64,000 bases of DNA from Verrucomicrobiota bacterium (GTDB lineage Bacteria; Verrucomicrobiota; Verrucomicrobiia; Limisphaerales; SIBE01). The stretch lies in assembly GCA_016871515.1 (NCBI GenBank), contig VHDE01000010.1, forward strand, positions 1 to 64,000. Direction: 5' to 3'. Below, one piece after another: positions 1 through 9,744 of this stretch (position 1 is the first letter of the stretch; every line of letters starts with the position of its first letter). A model generated the notes under the pieces. The model did not search any database. It saw only the letters and a program-made list of their open reading frames with translations, and was not told the origin of the DNA. The translations under genes and the position numbers were made by a program.

Positions 1-778
1 TTGGCCGGATGGACCGACTGCGATGACGTGGGACGTTTCTTGGCCGAAGGACGGGTTGCCGGGAGGAGGTCCCAGCAGGCCATGAGGTGGCCGCAGCCGC
101 AGGGCTAACTTTCCCAAAGACCGCCGAAGGATTGACGGACCGAGGATGGTATTGCCTTTCATCCCGTGTGGCGGGACTACTTTGGCGCTGCTGACATCTC
201 TGAGGGCAGGGCCGGTGAGACGCCGTTCCTGCCGCCAGCGCGTGGGGCTCGCCTTTTGTTGCTGACTTATAGCGGGCCGTTACGCTGCGGGGGCAGAGAC
301 GCTGTGAGACTTCACCGGTTGATGTGAACGCACTGAATGGCTGACATGACGGCGCGTAGCACCCCAGCGGGTTGGCTGTCGATAACCGCCTTTGCGACAG
401 CAGGAGCTTTCCCTATTGGGGCAGAAAGCCCGGACTTCGCGTTAGCACAGGACGCTCGTCCTCCGCTTGGGCCAAAACGCCTCCCTGTCTGGCCGTGGGA
501 ACGGGCCTCTTCGCGATGGTCCATCGCTGAACCACCCTGGCGACATTCCCGCGGGCAAGCCCAAGGTTTTGTTCCCACGGACTGATTGCACGCGGATGCA
601 ATCAGGTGGTCTGACAGGGCTAGCACTGTTTGTTCCACTCTCACATTCACACTACGGTTCGCGCCGCGCTACGACGGAATGTCTGTCTGAGCCGGGGTAG
701 TCCCGATCTGCGACCATGCGCGACCAAATCAAACAGAATAGCATTTGCTTTCATGGGCGCTTCCGTTATTCAATCGTC

Positions 779-1641
779 ATGAAAACTAGCATTCTCTTTC
801 TCGCACTCCTGAGTTCCATCACTGCGCTGGCTCAAGCTCAAGGCCCGGACTATTCAAAAGTAGAGATCAAAGCCACGCACGTCGCCGGCAACGTCTATAT
901 GCTCGAAGGTCTCGGCGGCAATATCGGTGTCTCCGTCGGACCCGATGGCGTCCTCATGGTCGATGACCAATACATCACAGCGCCGCGAAGATCGATGCCG
1001 CGCTGGAAAAACTGGACAAAGGGCCCCTCAAGTTCGTGTTGAACACGCACGTTCATGGCGATCACACCGGAGGCAATGCGCACTTCGGCCGCAAAGCTGA
1101 CATTATTGCCCACACCAATGTCCGCAAACGGCTCTCTGGAAATCCGGCGACGCCGAAGGAAGCCCTGCCTGTCCTCACCTTCGACGACTCACTTTCAGTG
1201 CATTTTAACGGCGAGGAGATTCGAGTCCTTCATTTGCCGCCCGGGCATACCGACGGCGACAGCGTGATTCATTTCACGAAGTCAGGCGTTGTCCATACCG
1301 GCGACCAGTTTGTCAACGCGCCTTTTCCGTTCATCGACCTTGGCAGTGGCGGCGATGTAGCCGGCTACATCAAGAATGTTGAAACGATGTTGGAGAAAAT
1401 TCCATCCGACGCCAAAATTATTCCAGGTCATGGCGCGCTGGCGACTCGGGAAGACCCGAAGAAATTCCACCGCATGCTGACCGAAACGGTGTCGATCGTG
1501 CGCAAAGCCATTACGGAAGGGAAAACGCTCGAACAGGTCCAAGCCGCTGGGTTGCCGGCGGACTACAAGGATTGGGGTGCTGGCTTCATCAACGTGAACC
1601 GCTGGCTCCAGATCATGTACAACAATCTCAACAAGAAATAG
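779..1641 (+). pseudogene. MBL-fold metallo-hydrolase, frameshifted (ORFs 716-1042 and 1036-1641)
   Basis: Signal peptide MKTSILFLALLSSITALAQA in the first ORF. HVHGDHTGG, GHTDGDS and PGHG metal-site motifs in the second. The skipped frame reads AKIDAALEKLDKGPLKFVLNTHVHGDH, which joins the two parts. Confidence 0.8.
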
Positions 1642-1651
1642 GCGTGTCGTC

Positions 1652-1744
1652 ATGCCAGGAGCGCGGCGTCCCGCCTGTCCGGCATCTGCGTCCACCAAGA
1701 GCAGGACAGGCGAGACACGCTGTCCTGCTGCATTCATGGGCGGT
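1652..1744. repeat. Palindromic intergenic repeat, core type A (GCGTCCCGCCTGTCC...GGACAGGCGAGACACGCTGTCC)
   Basis: Inverted arms; same core recurs at about 4188, 5283, 11372, 22555 and 41756. Confidence 0.8.
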
Positions 1745-1754
1745 CCGACAACTT

Positions 1755-2825
1755 ATGAGAATCGCTGCAGCAGCTCTCTTGTTGGGCGCTGTTGTTCTGA
1801 CGACAAGCGGCGCGTCGGCCTCATTTCTCGAAGAATTGCACCGCTCCGAAATCGAACAGACGCTCCGATTTCAAGAAGGTGGCGGTTGGGCCGAGATCAT
1901 GAAATGGATTTCGCGTTTGGGGCCAGGTCCATTTATTGCCGTTTTTGCATTCTTGTACCTCAGCGTGGATTCACGGATCGCGACAAGGCTGATTCTGCTT
2001 TATTTCTTGAGCGCCTGCGTGCGTGACTTGCTGGCGATGAGCTTTCGATCGCCGCGCCCGTACTGGCTCGATTCGCGCGTCACAACGTTCACAGCGAAGC
2101 CATTTTCAGCGAGCAGTTACAGTTTCCCTTCGGGACACGCAACTGTTGGAACAACCTTATGGGTTTACGCGGCGAGTCTTGTCAACAAGCCGTGGGCGTG
2201 GGTCGCGGGGTTTTCGGTCGCGATTCTGATTTGTATTTCGCGCGTCTATCTGGGCGTTCATTACATCAGCGATGTTGTCGCGGGATTTCTGTTGGGACTC
2301 TTCTTTGTGCTCTGTTTCCGAATTGCCGAAACGAAACTTGGTCCCATCTTCAAGCAAATGAGTTTCGGCAAGTTGGTGGCATATTCCGCGCTGGCGGCCT
2401 TCGCCATGATCGCGGCCGCCGTGTTCGTCCGATGGGCCATCTCAAACTCGCCCGACCCTGCGGATTGGGCGACGTTCGCCAAACGCGTTCGAACGTTGAA
2501 GGGCGTCGCGAAGGACGCCGGTGTGGTTTTGGGACTTGGCGTCGGCATTGCTATGTCGCGCCGCTGGGCGCCCTTCGACGCGAGCGGCCCTTGGGGACAG
2601 CGGATTCTGCGGACAGTGATCGCGGCGGCTGTGATTGGACCGCTGGTTTGGCTTTTCCGAAAAAAGATTCCGCAAGAGCCGGAGGTTCTGGGCACGGCAA
2701 TTCAGTTTAGCCTCGCTATGTTCGGAGCTTGGACATTGTCATTCCTCTTGCCTTGGATTTTCCTGCGGACGGGCCTGGCGCCCCGGGCACTTGACCAAAC
2801 GCCACCGTCGACAACCAGCGGCTGA
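1755..2825 (+). CDS. PAP2-family phosphatase, membrane protein
   Basis: SFRSPRPYW, SFPSGHA and SRVYLGVHYISDVVAG motifs plus multiple TM segments. ATG at 1755 preferred; the upstream ORF extension is repeat-derived. Confidence 0.85.
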   Translation: MRIAAAALLLGAVVLTTSGASASFLEELHRSEIEQTLRFQEGGGWAEIMKWISRLGPGPFIAVFAFLYLSVDSRIATRLILLYFLSACVRDLLAMSFRSPRPYWLDSRVTTFTAKPFSASSYSFPSGHATVGTTLWVYAASLVNKPWAWVAGFSVAILICISRVYLGVHYISDVVAGFLLGLFFVLCFRIAETKLGPIFKQMSFGKLVAYSALAAFAMIAAAVFVRWAISNSPDPADWATFAKRVRTLKGVAKDAGVVLGLGVGIAMSRRWAPFDASGPWGQRILRTVIAAAVIGPLVWLFRKKIPQEPEVLGTAIQFSLAMFGAWTLSFLLPWIFLRTGLAPRALDQTPPSTTSG

Positions 2826-2831
2826 TTTAAT

Positions 2832-3407
2832 TTACTCCGACGCGGCTCCCACCTTGCGGACCAATTCACGCACGAGCGGTTTGGCGCGCTCAAAGGCGTC
2901 GCGCAATTCGACAAGTTCCGGAATCACCGCCTCTGAAAACGCATTCTCGATTTGAGCCGGCGTGACCTGGTCGTGTTGGACCATGAATCTGATGTCGGCC
3001 ATGTCCTGGGCATCGTCACCGCGCATCATCTTCGTGAGAACGAGGTCCACAGTTGCTGGTCGAAAAAGGCGCAACCAACGTGTAGGAGGTCGAAGAACTG
3101 GCACGAGGTGTTTTTCCCAATCGTGGCGAAGGAAGACCTGGTCGGCGCGGAAAAGGTGTGTAATATAGAGTCCCTTCGGACCAAGCTCACGGTTTGTGGC
3201 TTCTTGTGCATCCCAGAAACTGTCGTCTTCCGAAAGCCGGTCCAAATCCGCGAGCGGTATGATCGCGTCGACATCCTTGGATTCTGCAACTTCTGGCGGT
3301 GCCGCTGTAAAGCCGAGACAAAGAGCAGCTCGGCCATACAAAATCAGCCGTGTGGATCGGCTCAAACGACCGTCAAACGTGGACAAAATGATCGACGGAT
3401 TATCCAT
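2832..3407 (-). CDS. Nucleotidyltransferase-like protein (DUF6036/AbiEii-like)
   Basis: LYGRAALCLGF...KDVDAIIPL resembles the NTase G-x-A-L / D-x-D pattern; overlaps the upstream ORF by 8 nt. Confidence 0.6.
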   Translation of the reverse strand: MDNPSIILSTFDGRLSRSTRLILYGRAALCLGFTAAPPEVAESKDVDAIIPLADLDRLSEDDSFWDAQEATNRELGPKGLYITHLFRADQVFLRHDWEKHLVPVLRPPTRWLRLFRPATVDLVLTKMMRGDDAQDMADIRFMVQHDQVTPAQIENAFSEAVIPELVELRDAFERAKPLVRELVRKVGAASE

Positions 3408-4014
3408 TGACAGGCGCCACGGGTCCTGGGCGAATCCATTGAATAATGGTTTCGATTCCCCGGCGGGTCATTCCAGTCATGGCAACAAAGCGCGTGGGAT
3501 GAGGAACCACCGACGATTTGGGCGAGGCAACTGACGGCAGAAGGTTGAGCAGATTAATCCAAAAGTGGTTCTGCGGTTCAAATTTCCCCCCAGCCTCCGC
3601 CACGTAACGAACCACAGCTTGGCAGCGCTCGAGTAAAGATAGACGGGCGAGCTCTTCTGGGAGATTACCCGGCGCACTCAGCATAGCGGCACCCAATCGT
3701 ATCGTTTGTGGATCATAACGAAGCGCCGGATTCAGAAGGGCGATCGCGAGTTCAGCATTTGAAAATTGCTCCGATGAAACCAGCATGGGCGGTAATGGGC
3801 TCCCATCATGGTAGTAATTGCAACCTCGCTGCACCGCGAGAATCTCCAGTTCGCGCTGGCCCAGCCCCAAACGTCGCGCTTTCTGAAGCAACGGCGAAAT
3901 GTGCGTCGTCGTTCCAAGCTTCGCCGCCAATGTGGGCGCATCTGTTGCCATTCGGCTCCGAAGGTGCCCTGAAATCGCAGCGAAGTAAATGGCTTCAGTG
4001 CAACTTCCCATCAT
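3400..4014 (-). CDS. Hypothetical protein paired with the downstream nucleotidyltransferase-like gene
   Basis: 204-aa ORF; its stop overlaps the start of the 3407-2832 gene (ATGGATAA). Confidence 0.55.
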   Translation of the reverse strand: MMGSCTEAIYFAAISGHLRSRMATDAPTLAAKLGTTTHISPLLQKARRLGLGQRELEILAVQRGCNYYHDGSPLPPMLVSSEQFSNAELAIALLNPALRYDPQTIRLGAAMLSAPGNLPEELARLSLLERCQAVVRYVAEAGGKFEPQNHFWINLLNLLPSVASPKSSVVPHPTRFVAMTGMTRRGIETIIQWIRPGPVAPVNG

Positions 4015-4187
4015 TTGCCGGGTGCGGCGCTTGGGGCTTTATACCCAATTCTCGCCGCGCGGGAAAAATTGAAGTCGGTGCGTTAGAAGACGCTTATGCT
4101 TTTGGAGGATAATGGATTGCCCCAGAAACGCGAATGGCATGACGTTCAGCAAGATGGTGCATCGGCCGCAAAAAGGCGTGGGAACGT

Positions 4188-4285
4188 CCCATGAACCGGA
4201 ACGTAGGATAGGCGTCCCGCCTGTCCAAGCATTTGCGTACAGCAAGAGCGTAGACAGGCGAGACGCGCTGTCCTGCCAGGCGCCG
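4188..4285. repeat. Palindromic repeat, core type A with CCCATGAACC left anchor
   Basis: GTAGGATAGGCGTCCCGCCTGTCC...GACAGGCGAGACGCGCTGTCCTGCC. Confidence 0.8.
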
Positions 4286-4299
4286 CCGCTACGGGAACT

Positions 4300-5268
4300 T
4301 TGCTCTTTGAAGCCATACCGTTCGTCCCTATTCTCCGGCGCGTGTCCGACTTGGCCGCAAATACGATTACCGCCGCGACGCGCTATTGCGCAGTGCTCGG
4401 CCATCCAATCAAGCATTCCGCGTCGCCAGCAATGCAGAACGCGGGCATTGCGGCCCTTGGGCTCGACTGGAGGTACCTCGCGTTCAATGTGCACCCTGAC
4501 AACTTAAGAGTTGCAATTCATGGCGCCAGAGCGATGCGCTTCATCGGCCTGAATCTCACCGTTCCGCACAAACTTTTAGCCTTGCACATGGTGGACGCAC
4601 TGGACGAGTCAGCCAAAACCTGGGGCGCCGTCAATACGATCCGATTCGAAAGCCGGCGGCAGGATGAGCAATGGAGGCCAATCGGCGAATTTGCGCCGGA
4701 AGAAATCTTCGAAATTCGCAGTCATGGATTCAACACGGACGCCGACGCGATTGTCCAATCTCTGCGCGAGGATCTCGGAGTGAATCTGCGCGATGCCTCG
4801 GTCTTACTCCTGGGCGCCGGTGGCGCGGGACGAGCGGCTGCATTGAAGTTGGCCGCCGAAAGCGTGAAAGCATTGTATCTGGTCAATCGGACGGAAACCA
4901 AAGCGACCGAAGTGGGACGCGAGATTCAAGCGCGGTTCCCGTCGGTTAAGGTGGCGATTGGTTATCCCAAGCACGCCATCGATTTGGCGCTCAATGCGAC
5001 TTCGCTGGGCTTGAAAGCAGACGATCCATTGCCACTCGACGAAGCGCGATTTCCGTTGCGCGATGCAGGCGCAGTGTACGACATGATCTATCGCCCGGCT
5101 GAAACTAAATTTCTTCAAGTAGCCAAAGCAGCGGGATGCCGCGTTGCGAACGGCTTGGGTATGTTGCTGTACCAAGGCGCGAAGGCACTGGAGATTTGGT
5201 CGGATCGTCCGGCGCCGATTGCAGTCATGCGGCGGGCCTTGAAAGAGAATGTTTATGGGACACAGTGA
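4300..5268 (+). CDS. aroE: Shikimate dehydrogenase
   Basis: AVLGHPIKHSASPAMQN, NLTVPHK, LLLGAGGAGRAAAL and NATSLGL motifs; start codon uncertain. Confidence 0.9.
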   Translation: MLFEAIPFVPILRRVSDLAANTITAATRYCAVLGHPIKHSASPAMQNAGIAALGLDWRYLAFNVHPDNLRVAIHGARAMRFIGLNLTVPHKLLALHMVDALDESAKTWGAVNTIRFESRRQDEQWRPIGEFAPEEIFEIRSHGFNTDADAIVQSLREDLGVNLRDASVLLLGAGGAGRAAALKLAAESVKALYLVNRTETKATEVGREIQARFPSVKVAIGYPKHAIDLALNATSLGLKADDPLPLDEARFPLRDAGAVYDMIYRPAETKFLQVAKAAGCRVANGLGMLLYQGAKALEIWSDRPAPIAVMRRALKENVYGTQ

Positions 5269-5282
5269 AAAAGCCGCCATTC

Positions 5283-5385
5283 TTTCCGTGAACTGCTTGG
5301 CAGGAAAGCGCGTCTCGCCTGTCCAAGCGTTGAGGTGCATCGGGACAGGCGGGACGCGCTGTCCTGCGAAGTTCATGAGCGCAAT
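5283..5385. repeat. Palindromic repeat, core type A with GTTCATGAGCGCAATGCG right anchor
   Basis: GCGCGTCTCGCCTGTCC...GGGACAGGCGGGACGCGCTGTCC. Confidence 0.8.
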
Positions 5386-5430
5386 GCGTGCGCAAGGCGA
5401 ATGGAGCCTCTCGATGAACCTCCTGGCAAG

Positions 5431-5513
5431 TAGTCCCGCCTTTAGGCGGCAGCATTTGCTGGCAGCGAAACACATTGGCGGAGGGCAATCGCACCGCCTG
5501 AAGCCGGGACTAC
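5431..5513. repeat. Palindromic repeat, core type D (TAGTCCCGCCTTTAGGCGG...CCGCCTGAAGCCGGGACTA)
   Basis: Inverted arms; immediately downstream of GATGAACCTCCTGGCAAG; partial copy at 15662. Confidence 0.75.
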
Positions 5514-5582
5514 ATACCACACCAGTGATGGTTGGCCAAATGCGAATTGCTGATAAGCGAGGGGCGATATTACCTCTTTCCT

Positions 5583-6746
5583 ATGTTTGACCCTCAACCT
5601 TGGGCCGCGGCGCCGTTTCATTTCTGGTCGGTGGTATTCTTCGTTCTCGGCTCGATGGTTGGGAGTTTGCTCAATGTCTGCATCCACCGCATGCCACGCG
5701 ATGAAAGTATTGTTTCCCCTGGTTCGCACTGCCCGCATTGCGGCTATGCGATTCCGTGGTTTTTAAACATTCCATTGCTTACCTGGCTTTATTTGCGCGG
5801 CAAATGCGCGAACTGCGCGGCGCCAATTTCGTTCCGCTATTTTCTCGTCGAGCTGCTGACAGGCGTCACGTTCCTGGGCGCCTGGCTCGCGCACGGCGCT
5901 CAATCGCCACTGCTGGCTTTGGCCTATTGCTTAGTGTTGTCCGGCTTCCTTGCAGCCACGTTCATCGACTTCGAACATTTCATCATTCCCGATCAAATCA
6001 CGCTGGGAGGAATCGCGGTGGGGTTTGTTTGCTCTGCCATCGTTCCGGCGCTGCACGCCGATCTATTTACCGGCGCCGTGCCGTCGGCGGCGCTGGCCTT
6101 GCGACGAAGCTTTCTCGGTATCTTGGTGGGCGGCGGATTGATTTACCTCATCTTGCGCATCGGAAAAATCTTGTTCGGCCGCCAAAGGTTCGCTCTTGAA
6201 CCGAACACGAAAGTCGTCTTTACCGAAACGGCGCTGCACCTGCCCGGCCAGGAAATTGCCTACGGCGATGTGTTTTATCGGAAGTCGGACGCGATTGCAT
6301 TCGAGGCGAAGAGCATTGAGTTGACAGACCGCTGCTATACTCATGTGGACGTGCGTCTGACACCGAGCCACCTCTGGGTTGGTGACGACAAATTCAATCC
6401 CGAAGAGATTCCTCGCATGGATGCAGTCACCGATCAGATTGTGTTGCCGCGCGAGGCGATGGGACTCGGTGATGTGAAATTCATGGCAGCGATCGGGGCG
6501 TTCCTCGGCTGGCAGGCCGTGATTTTTTCATTGATGCTCAGCGCGATGATTGGCGCGTTTGCAGGCTTGCTCTTGGTGGCATTGCGAAAGCAGGCTTGGT
6601 CGAGCCGTTTGCCGTACGGACCTTACATAGCGCTCGCAGCGACGCTCTGGATTTTTGCCGGCCATCCAATCGTCCATTGGTGGTTCAATGTTTTGAATCC
6701 TTGGCTGGCCCGGCAGTTGCAAGGGCTGCTTGGATTTGCGGTCTGA
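5583..6746 (+). CDS. Prepilin peptidase (A24 family)
   Basis: CPHCGYAIPWFLNIPLLTWLYLRGKCANC zinc motif and GLGDVKFMAAIGAFLGW catalytic region. Confidence 0.88.
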   Translation: MFDPQPWAAAPFHFWSVVFFVLGSMVGSLLNVCIHRMPRDESIVSPGSHCPHCGYAIPWFLNIPLLTWLYLRGKCANCAAPISFRYFLVELLTGVTFLGAWLAHGAQSPLLALAYCLVLSGFLAATFIDFEHFIIPDQITLGGIAVGFVCSAIVPALHADLFTGAVPSAALALRRSFLGILVGGGLIYLILRIGKILFGRQRFALEPNTKVVFTETALHLPGQEIAYGDVFYRKSDAIAFEAKSIELTDRCYTHVDVRLTPSHLWVGDDKFNPEEIPRMDAVTDQIVLPREAMGLGDVKFMAAIGAFLGWQAVIFSLMLSAMIGAFAGLLLVALRKQAWSSRLPYGPYIALAATLWIFAGHPIVHWWFNVLNPWLARQLQGLLGFAV

Positions 6747-6763
6747 GCGGTGACATTCAGAGA

Positions 6764-6893
6764 TCGTAGCGCAGACTTGCAGTCGGCATCGCGCCCGAAA
6801 AGATCGGGCAGTCTCGGTCCTTACGGATGCGCTGCAGAATGGAATTAAATGGAATTCTGCGATACAGCAGAGTGAAACTCCGCGCTACGTCGG
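6764..6893. repeat. Palindromic repeat, type E (GTAGCGCAGACTT...GCAGAATGGAATTAAATGGAATTCTGC...CGCTACG)
   Basis: Shares segments with 33356-33431 and 48267-48350. Confidence 0.65.
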
Positions 6894-6959
6894 TTCGAGC
6901 TGAAGGCCAGCATCGTTAGGCACGGCTCGCCTGAAAACGAGACTATGTGCAATCAGTCT

Positions 6960-7109
6960 ATGGAAAGACTTCTCCGAAACAAAACTTCGCGCATTGAACC
7001 CATGAACCTGAAGGCAGGGCGCGCCACTCCGTGCGCGCCGCCGCCGGCTTGCCCCATGGTCTTGCTCGGCGCGCACGGAGTGGCGCGCCCTGCCTTCAGG
7101 TTCATGGGG
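6960..7109. repeat. Anchor sequence plus perfect 42-bp inverted repeat, core type B
   Basis: Left arm 6999-7040 is the exact reverse complement of 7067-7108; 26-bp loop. Confidence 0.95.
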
Positions 7110-8507
7110 AGGCGTAATACCATCTCGCGGCGGGCAGCGATCGAATTGCTCGGCTGCGCTGCGACCGGAGTTGTTTTGCCTGGCTGTGCGACGGCGCAAA
7201 GGCAGCCGCTGCGGCTCGCTGCGTTTAGCGCCGATGTCACTGTTCCGCAGGGCCATGGCATGATGGGCGGCGCATGGCTTTCAAAAAGCGTGGCTGATCC
7301 GCTCGAAGCGCACGGCTTTGTCTTACTGAGTGGCGAGGCGCCAGTTGTGTTCGTCTCCGTGGATTGGTGTGAGATTCGCAATGACGCATACGCGCGCTGG
7401 CAGACAGTCCTCGCTAACGCCGCTCACACCAGAACTGAGCGCGTGATGATTGCCACCGTGCATCAACACGACGCGCCGGTGGCTGATCTCGAAGCGGAAC
7501 GCATTTTGCGCAGTGGCAAGCTGGCGGGCACAGTGTGCGACTTGGAGTTTCACGAACGCGCGGTGCAAGCCGTGGCGCGTGCCCTCCGGAAGAGTCTGGC
7601 AAACGCAAAGCCAGTGACGCACATCGGCACGGGCCAAAGCAAAGTCGAGAAGATTGCTTCGAATCGCCGCTACCTGACGCCCGAGGGACGAGTGCGGTTT
7701 GATCGTACGAGCAGCACCCGCAACATCTTTGCGATCGACGCCGACGAGGGATTGATTGATCCATGGCTCAAGACGCTGAGCTTTTGGAATCGCGACATTC
7801 CACTCGCAGCGGTTAGCTTCTACGCCGTTCATCCGATGAGTTACTATGGGCAAGGCGAGGTCTCGGCGGATTTTCCCGGCCAGGCCCGGCGCCGCCGGCA
7901 ATCGGAGACGGCGGGGACAAAACAGATTTATTGCTCCGGCTGCAGCGGCAACGTAACGGCGGGCAAGTACAACAATGGCGCGCGCGAGAATCGCGTCGTG
8001 CTGGCCGATCGCCTTCACCAAGCCATGATCTCGGCTTGGCGCAACTCGACGAAACATTCTGTGCGCAGGACGGATTTTCGTGTTGCGAAGCTCCATCTTG
8101 AACCTCGCAATGACGCTGGCTTTGCGGTGGCTGAACTCGAACGGAAGCTGGAAATGGAGACCAGGCCGTTCCAGCAATGCCTGGCCGCGATGGGACTGAG
8201 CTGGCAACGCCGCGTCACTTCGGGCCGGCCTATCGAAGTGCCCGCGCTTGATTTCGGCGTCGCACAACTTCTTTTGCTGCCCGGCGAAGCTTACGTCGAA
8301 TTTCAGCTCGCCGCGCAACAGATGCGGCCTGATTCCTTTGTTTGCGTGGCAGGTTACGGTGACGGCGCCACGGGATACATACCCACAGAGAAGCACATCA
8401 CCGAAGATGACACTAATCTCGGCGACTGGTGCTGGGTCGCGCCAGGGAGCGAAGCCAGGCTTTTGGAAGCCATCGGCCGTGCCTTAAACAGCAAGCCACT
8501 TCAATAA
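7104..8507 (+). CDS. Neutral ceramidase-like secreted protein with Tat/lipoprotein-like leader
   Basis: SRRAAIELLGCAATGVVLPGCA leader; VTVPQGHGMMGGAW, SVDWCEIRNDAY, TVHQHDAP and CSGNVTAGKYNN resemble the alkaline ceramidase family. Confidence 0.65.
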   Translation: MGRRNTISRRAAIELLGCAATGVVLPGCATAQRQPLRLAAFSADVTVPQGHGMMGGAWLSKSVADPLEAHGFVLLSGEAPVVFVSVDWCEIRNDAYARWQTVLANAAHTRTERVMIATVHQHDAPVADLEAERILRSGKLAGTVCDLEFHERAVQAVARALRKSLANAKPVTHIGTGQSKVEKIASNRRYLTPEGRVRFDRTSSTRNIFAIDADEGLIDPWLKTLSFWNRDIPLAAVSFYAVHPMSYYGQGEVSADFPGQARRRRQSETAGTKQIYCSGCSGNVTAGKYNNGARENRVVLADRLHQAMISAWRNSTKHSVRRTDFRVAKLHLEPRNDAGFAVAELERKLEMETRPFQQCLAAMGLSWQRRVTSGRPIEVPALDFGVAQLLLLPGEAYVEFQLAAQQMRPDSFVCVAGYGDGATGYIPTEKHITEDDTNLGDWCWVAPGSEARLLEAIGRALNSKPLQ

Positions 8508-8593
8508 CTTCGGCGCAGCGGGGTCTCGCAGAGCGCCGCTGCTCTCACCAAGGCATTTTGCGGCGCCCTGCCGGGACGCCGCGACGCCGAAAT

Positions 8594-9676
8594 TCATTGC
8601 CCGCACTGGGCCTTGTGTCGCAACGCATGATCAATCAGAACTAGCGCGGTCATTGCTTCCACCATGGGGACGGCTCGCGGCAACACACATGGATCATGAC
8701 GGCCACGGCCTTTTAACGTCGTGTTCTTCAAATCCACATCCACGGTATCCTGTTCGTGCATCACGGTGGCCACGGGTTTGAACGCGACACGGAAGTAAAT
8801 CGTTTGGCCGTTTGAAATGCCGCCTTGAATGCCGCCCGAGTAATTCGTGGTTGTCACGACTTTCCCCGCTTTCATTCGAAATGGGTCATTGTGCCCGCGG
8901 CCGGTCATTAGAATTCCGTTGAACCCCGAGCCCACGTCGAACCCCTTTGACGCCGGCAAACTTAACATCGCTTTGGCCAAATCCGCTTCGAGCCGGTCAA
9001 AGACTGGTTCGCCCCAACCTCCGGGAACGCCCCGCGCAACGCCCTCGATGATACCACCCACGCTATCCCCGCCCCGCCGCATCTTGTCGATGAGCCGCAT
9101 CATACGGCCGGCTGTTGTCGAGTCTGGACAGCGGACAATGTTCGCTTCGATCTCGCTGGCTTTCACGGTTTCGGGATTGACCTGCGCCGTGATGCGTTGC
9201 ACTTGCTTGACGTAAGCGAGGACCTCGACGCCGCAGCGCTCGCGCAGCAACTTCTTGGCAATCGCGCCCGCCGCGACTCGCCCCACTGTCTCGCGCGCGC
9301 TGGTCCGCCCGCCGCCCTGCCAGTTGCGATGTCCGTACTTGGCGACGTAGGTGTAATCGGCATGCGAAGGACGGAACTTCGTGGCCATTTCCGAGTAAGC
9401 TTCGGGACGCGCATCTTCGTTTTTGACCCACATCGAAATGGGAGTCCCGAGCGTTTTGCCTTCGAAAATTCCGGAAAGGATTTGGACCGTATCGGTCTCC
9501 TTGCGCGGGGTGACAATCTTGGATTGGCCGGGCCGGCGCCGGTCGAGGTCTGGTTGAATGTCCGCTTCAGACAACTCCAGCAACGGAGGACAACCATCCA
9601 CCACGACGCCGACACCCCCGCCGTGAGATTCGCCCCACGTCGTGATGCGGAACAGGTGACCAAACGAATTCGCCAT
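8594..9676 (-). CDS. aroC: Chorismate synthase
   Basis: [41 protein letters not shown] and [21 protein letters not shown]. Confidence 0.96.
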   Translation of the reverse strand: MANSFGHLFRITTWGESHGGGVGVVVDGCPPLLELSEADIQPDLDRRRPGQSKIVTPRKETDTVQILSGIFEGKTLGTPISMWVKNEDARPEAYSEMATKFRPSHADYTYVAKYGHRNWQGGGRTSARETVGRVAAGAIAKKLLRERCGVEVLAYVKQVQRITAQVNPETVKASEIEANIVRCPDSTTAGRMMRLIDKMRRGGDSVGGIIEGVARGVPGGWGEPVFDRLEADLAKAMLSLPASKGFDVGSGFNGILMTGRGHNDPFRMKAGKVVTTTNYSGGIQGGISNGQTIYFRVAFKPVATVMHEQDTVDVDLKNTTLKGRGRHDPCVLPRAVPMVEAMTALVLIDHALRHKAQCGQ

Positions 9677-9744
9677 GCCAGCAGCGTGCGAAAAAAATGA
9701 AACAAGGTCAAACGGAGTTCACAGAGACAGGCGAGACGCGTGTC

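Noticed and set aside
7323-8396. 357-aa minus-strand ORF antisense to the ceramidase-like gene
   Set aside because: Shadow ORF with low-complexity, Arg/Ala-rich composition; the plus strand has the coherent protein.
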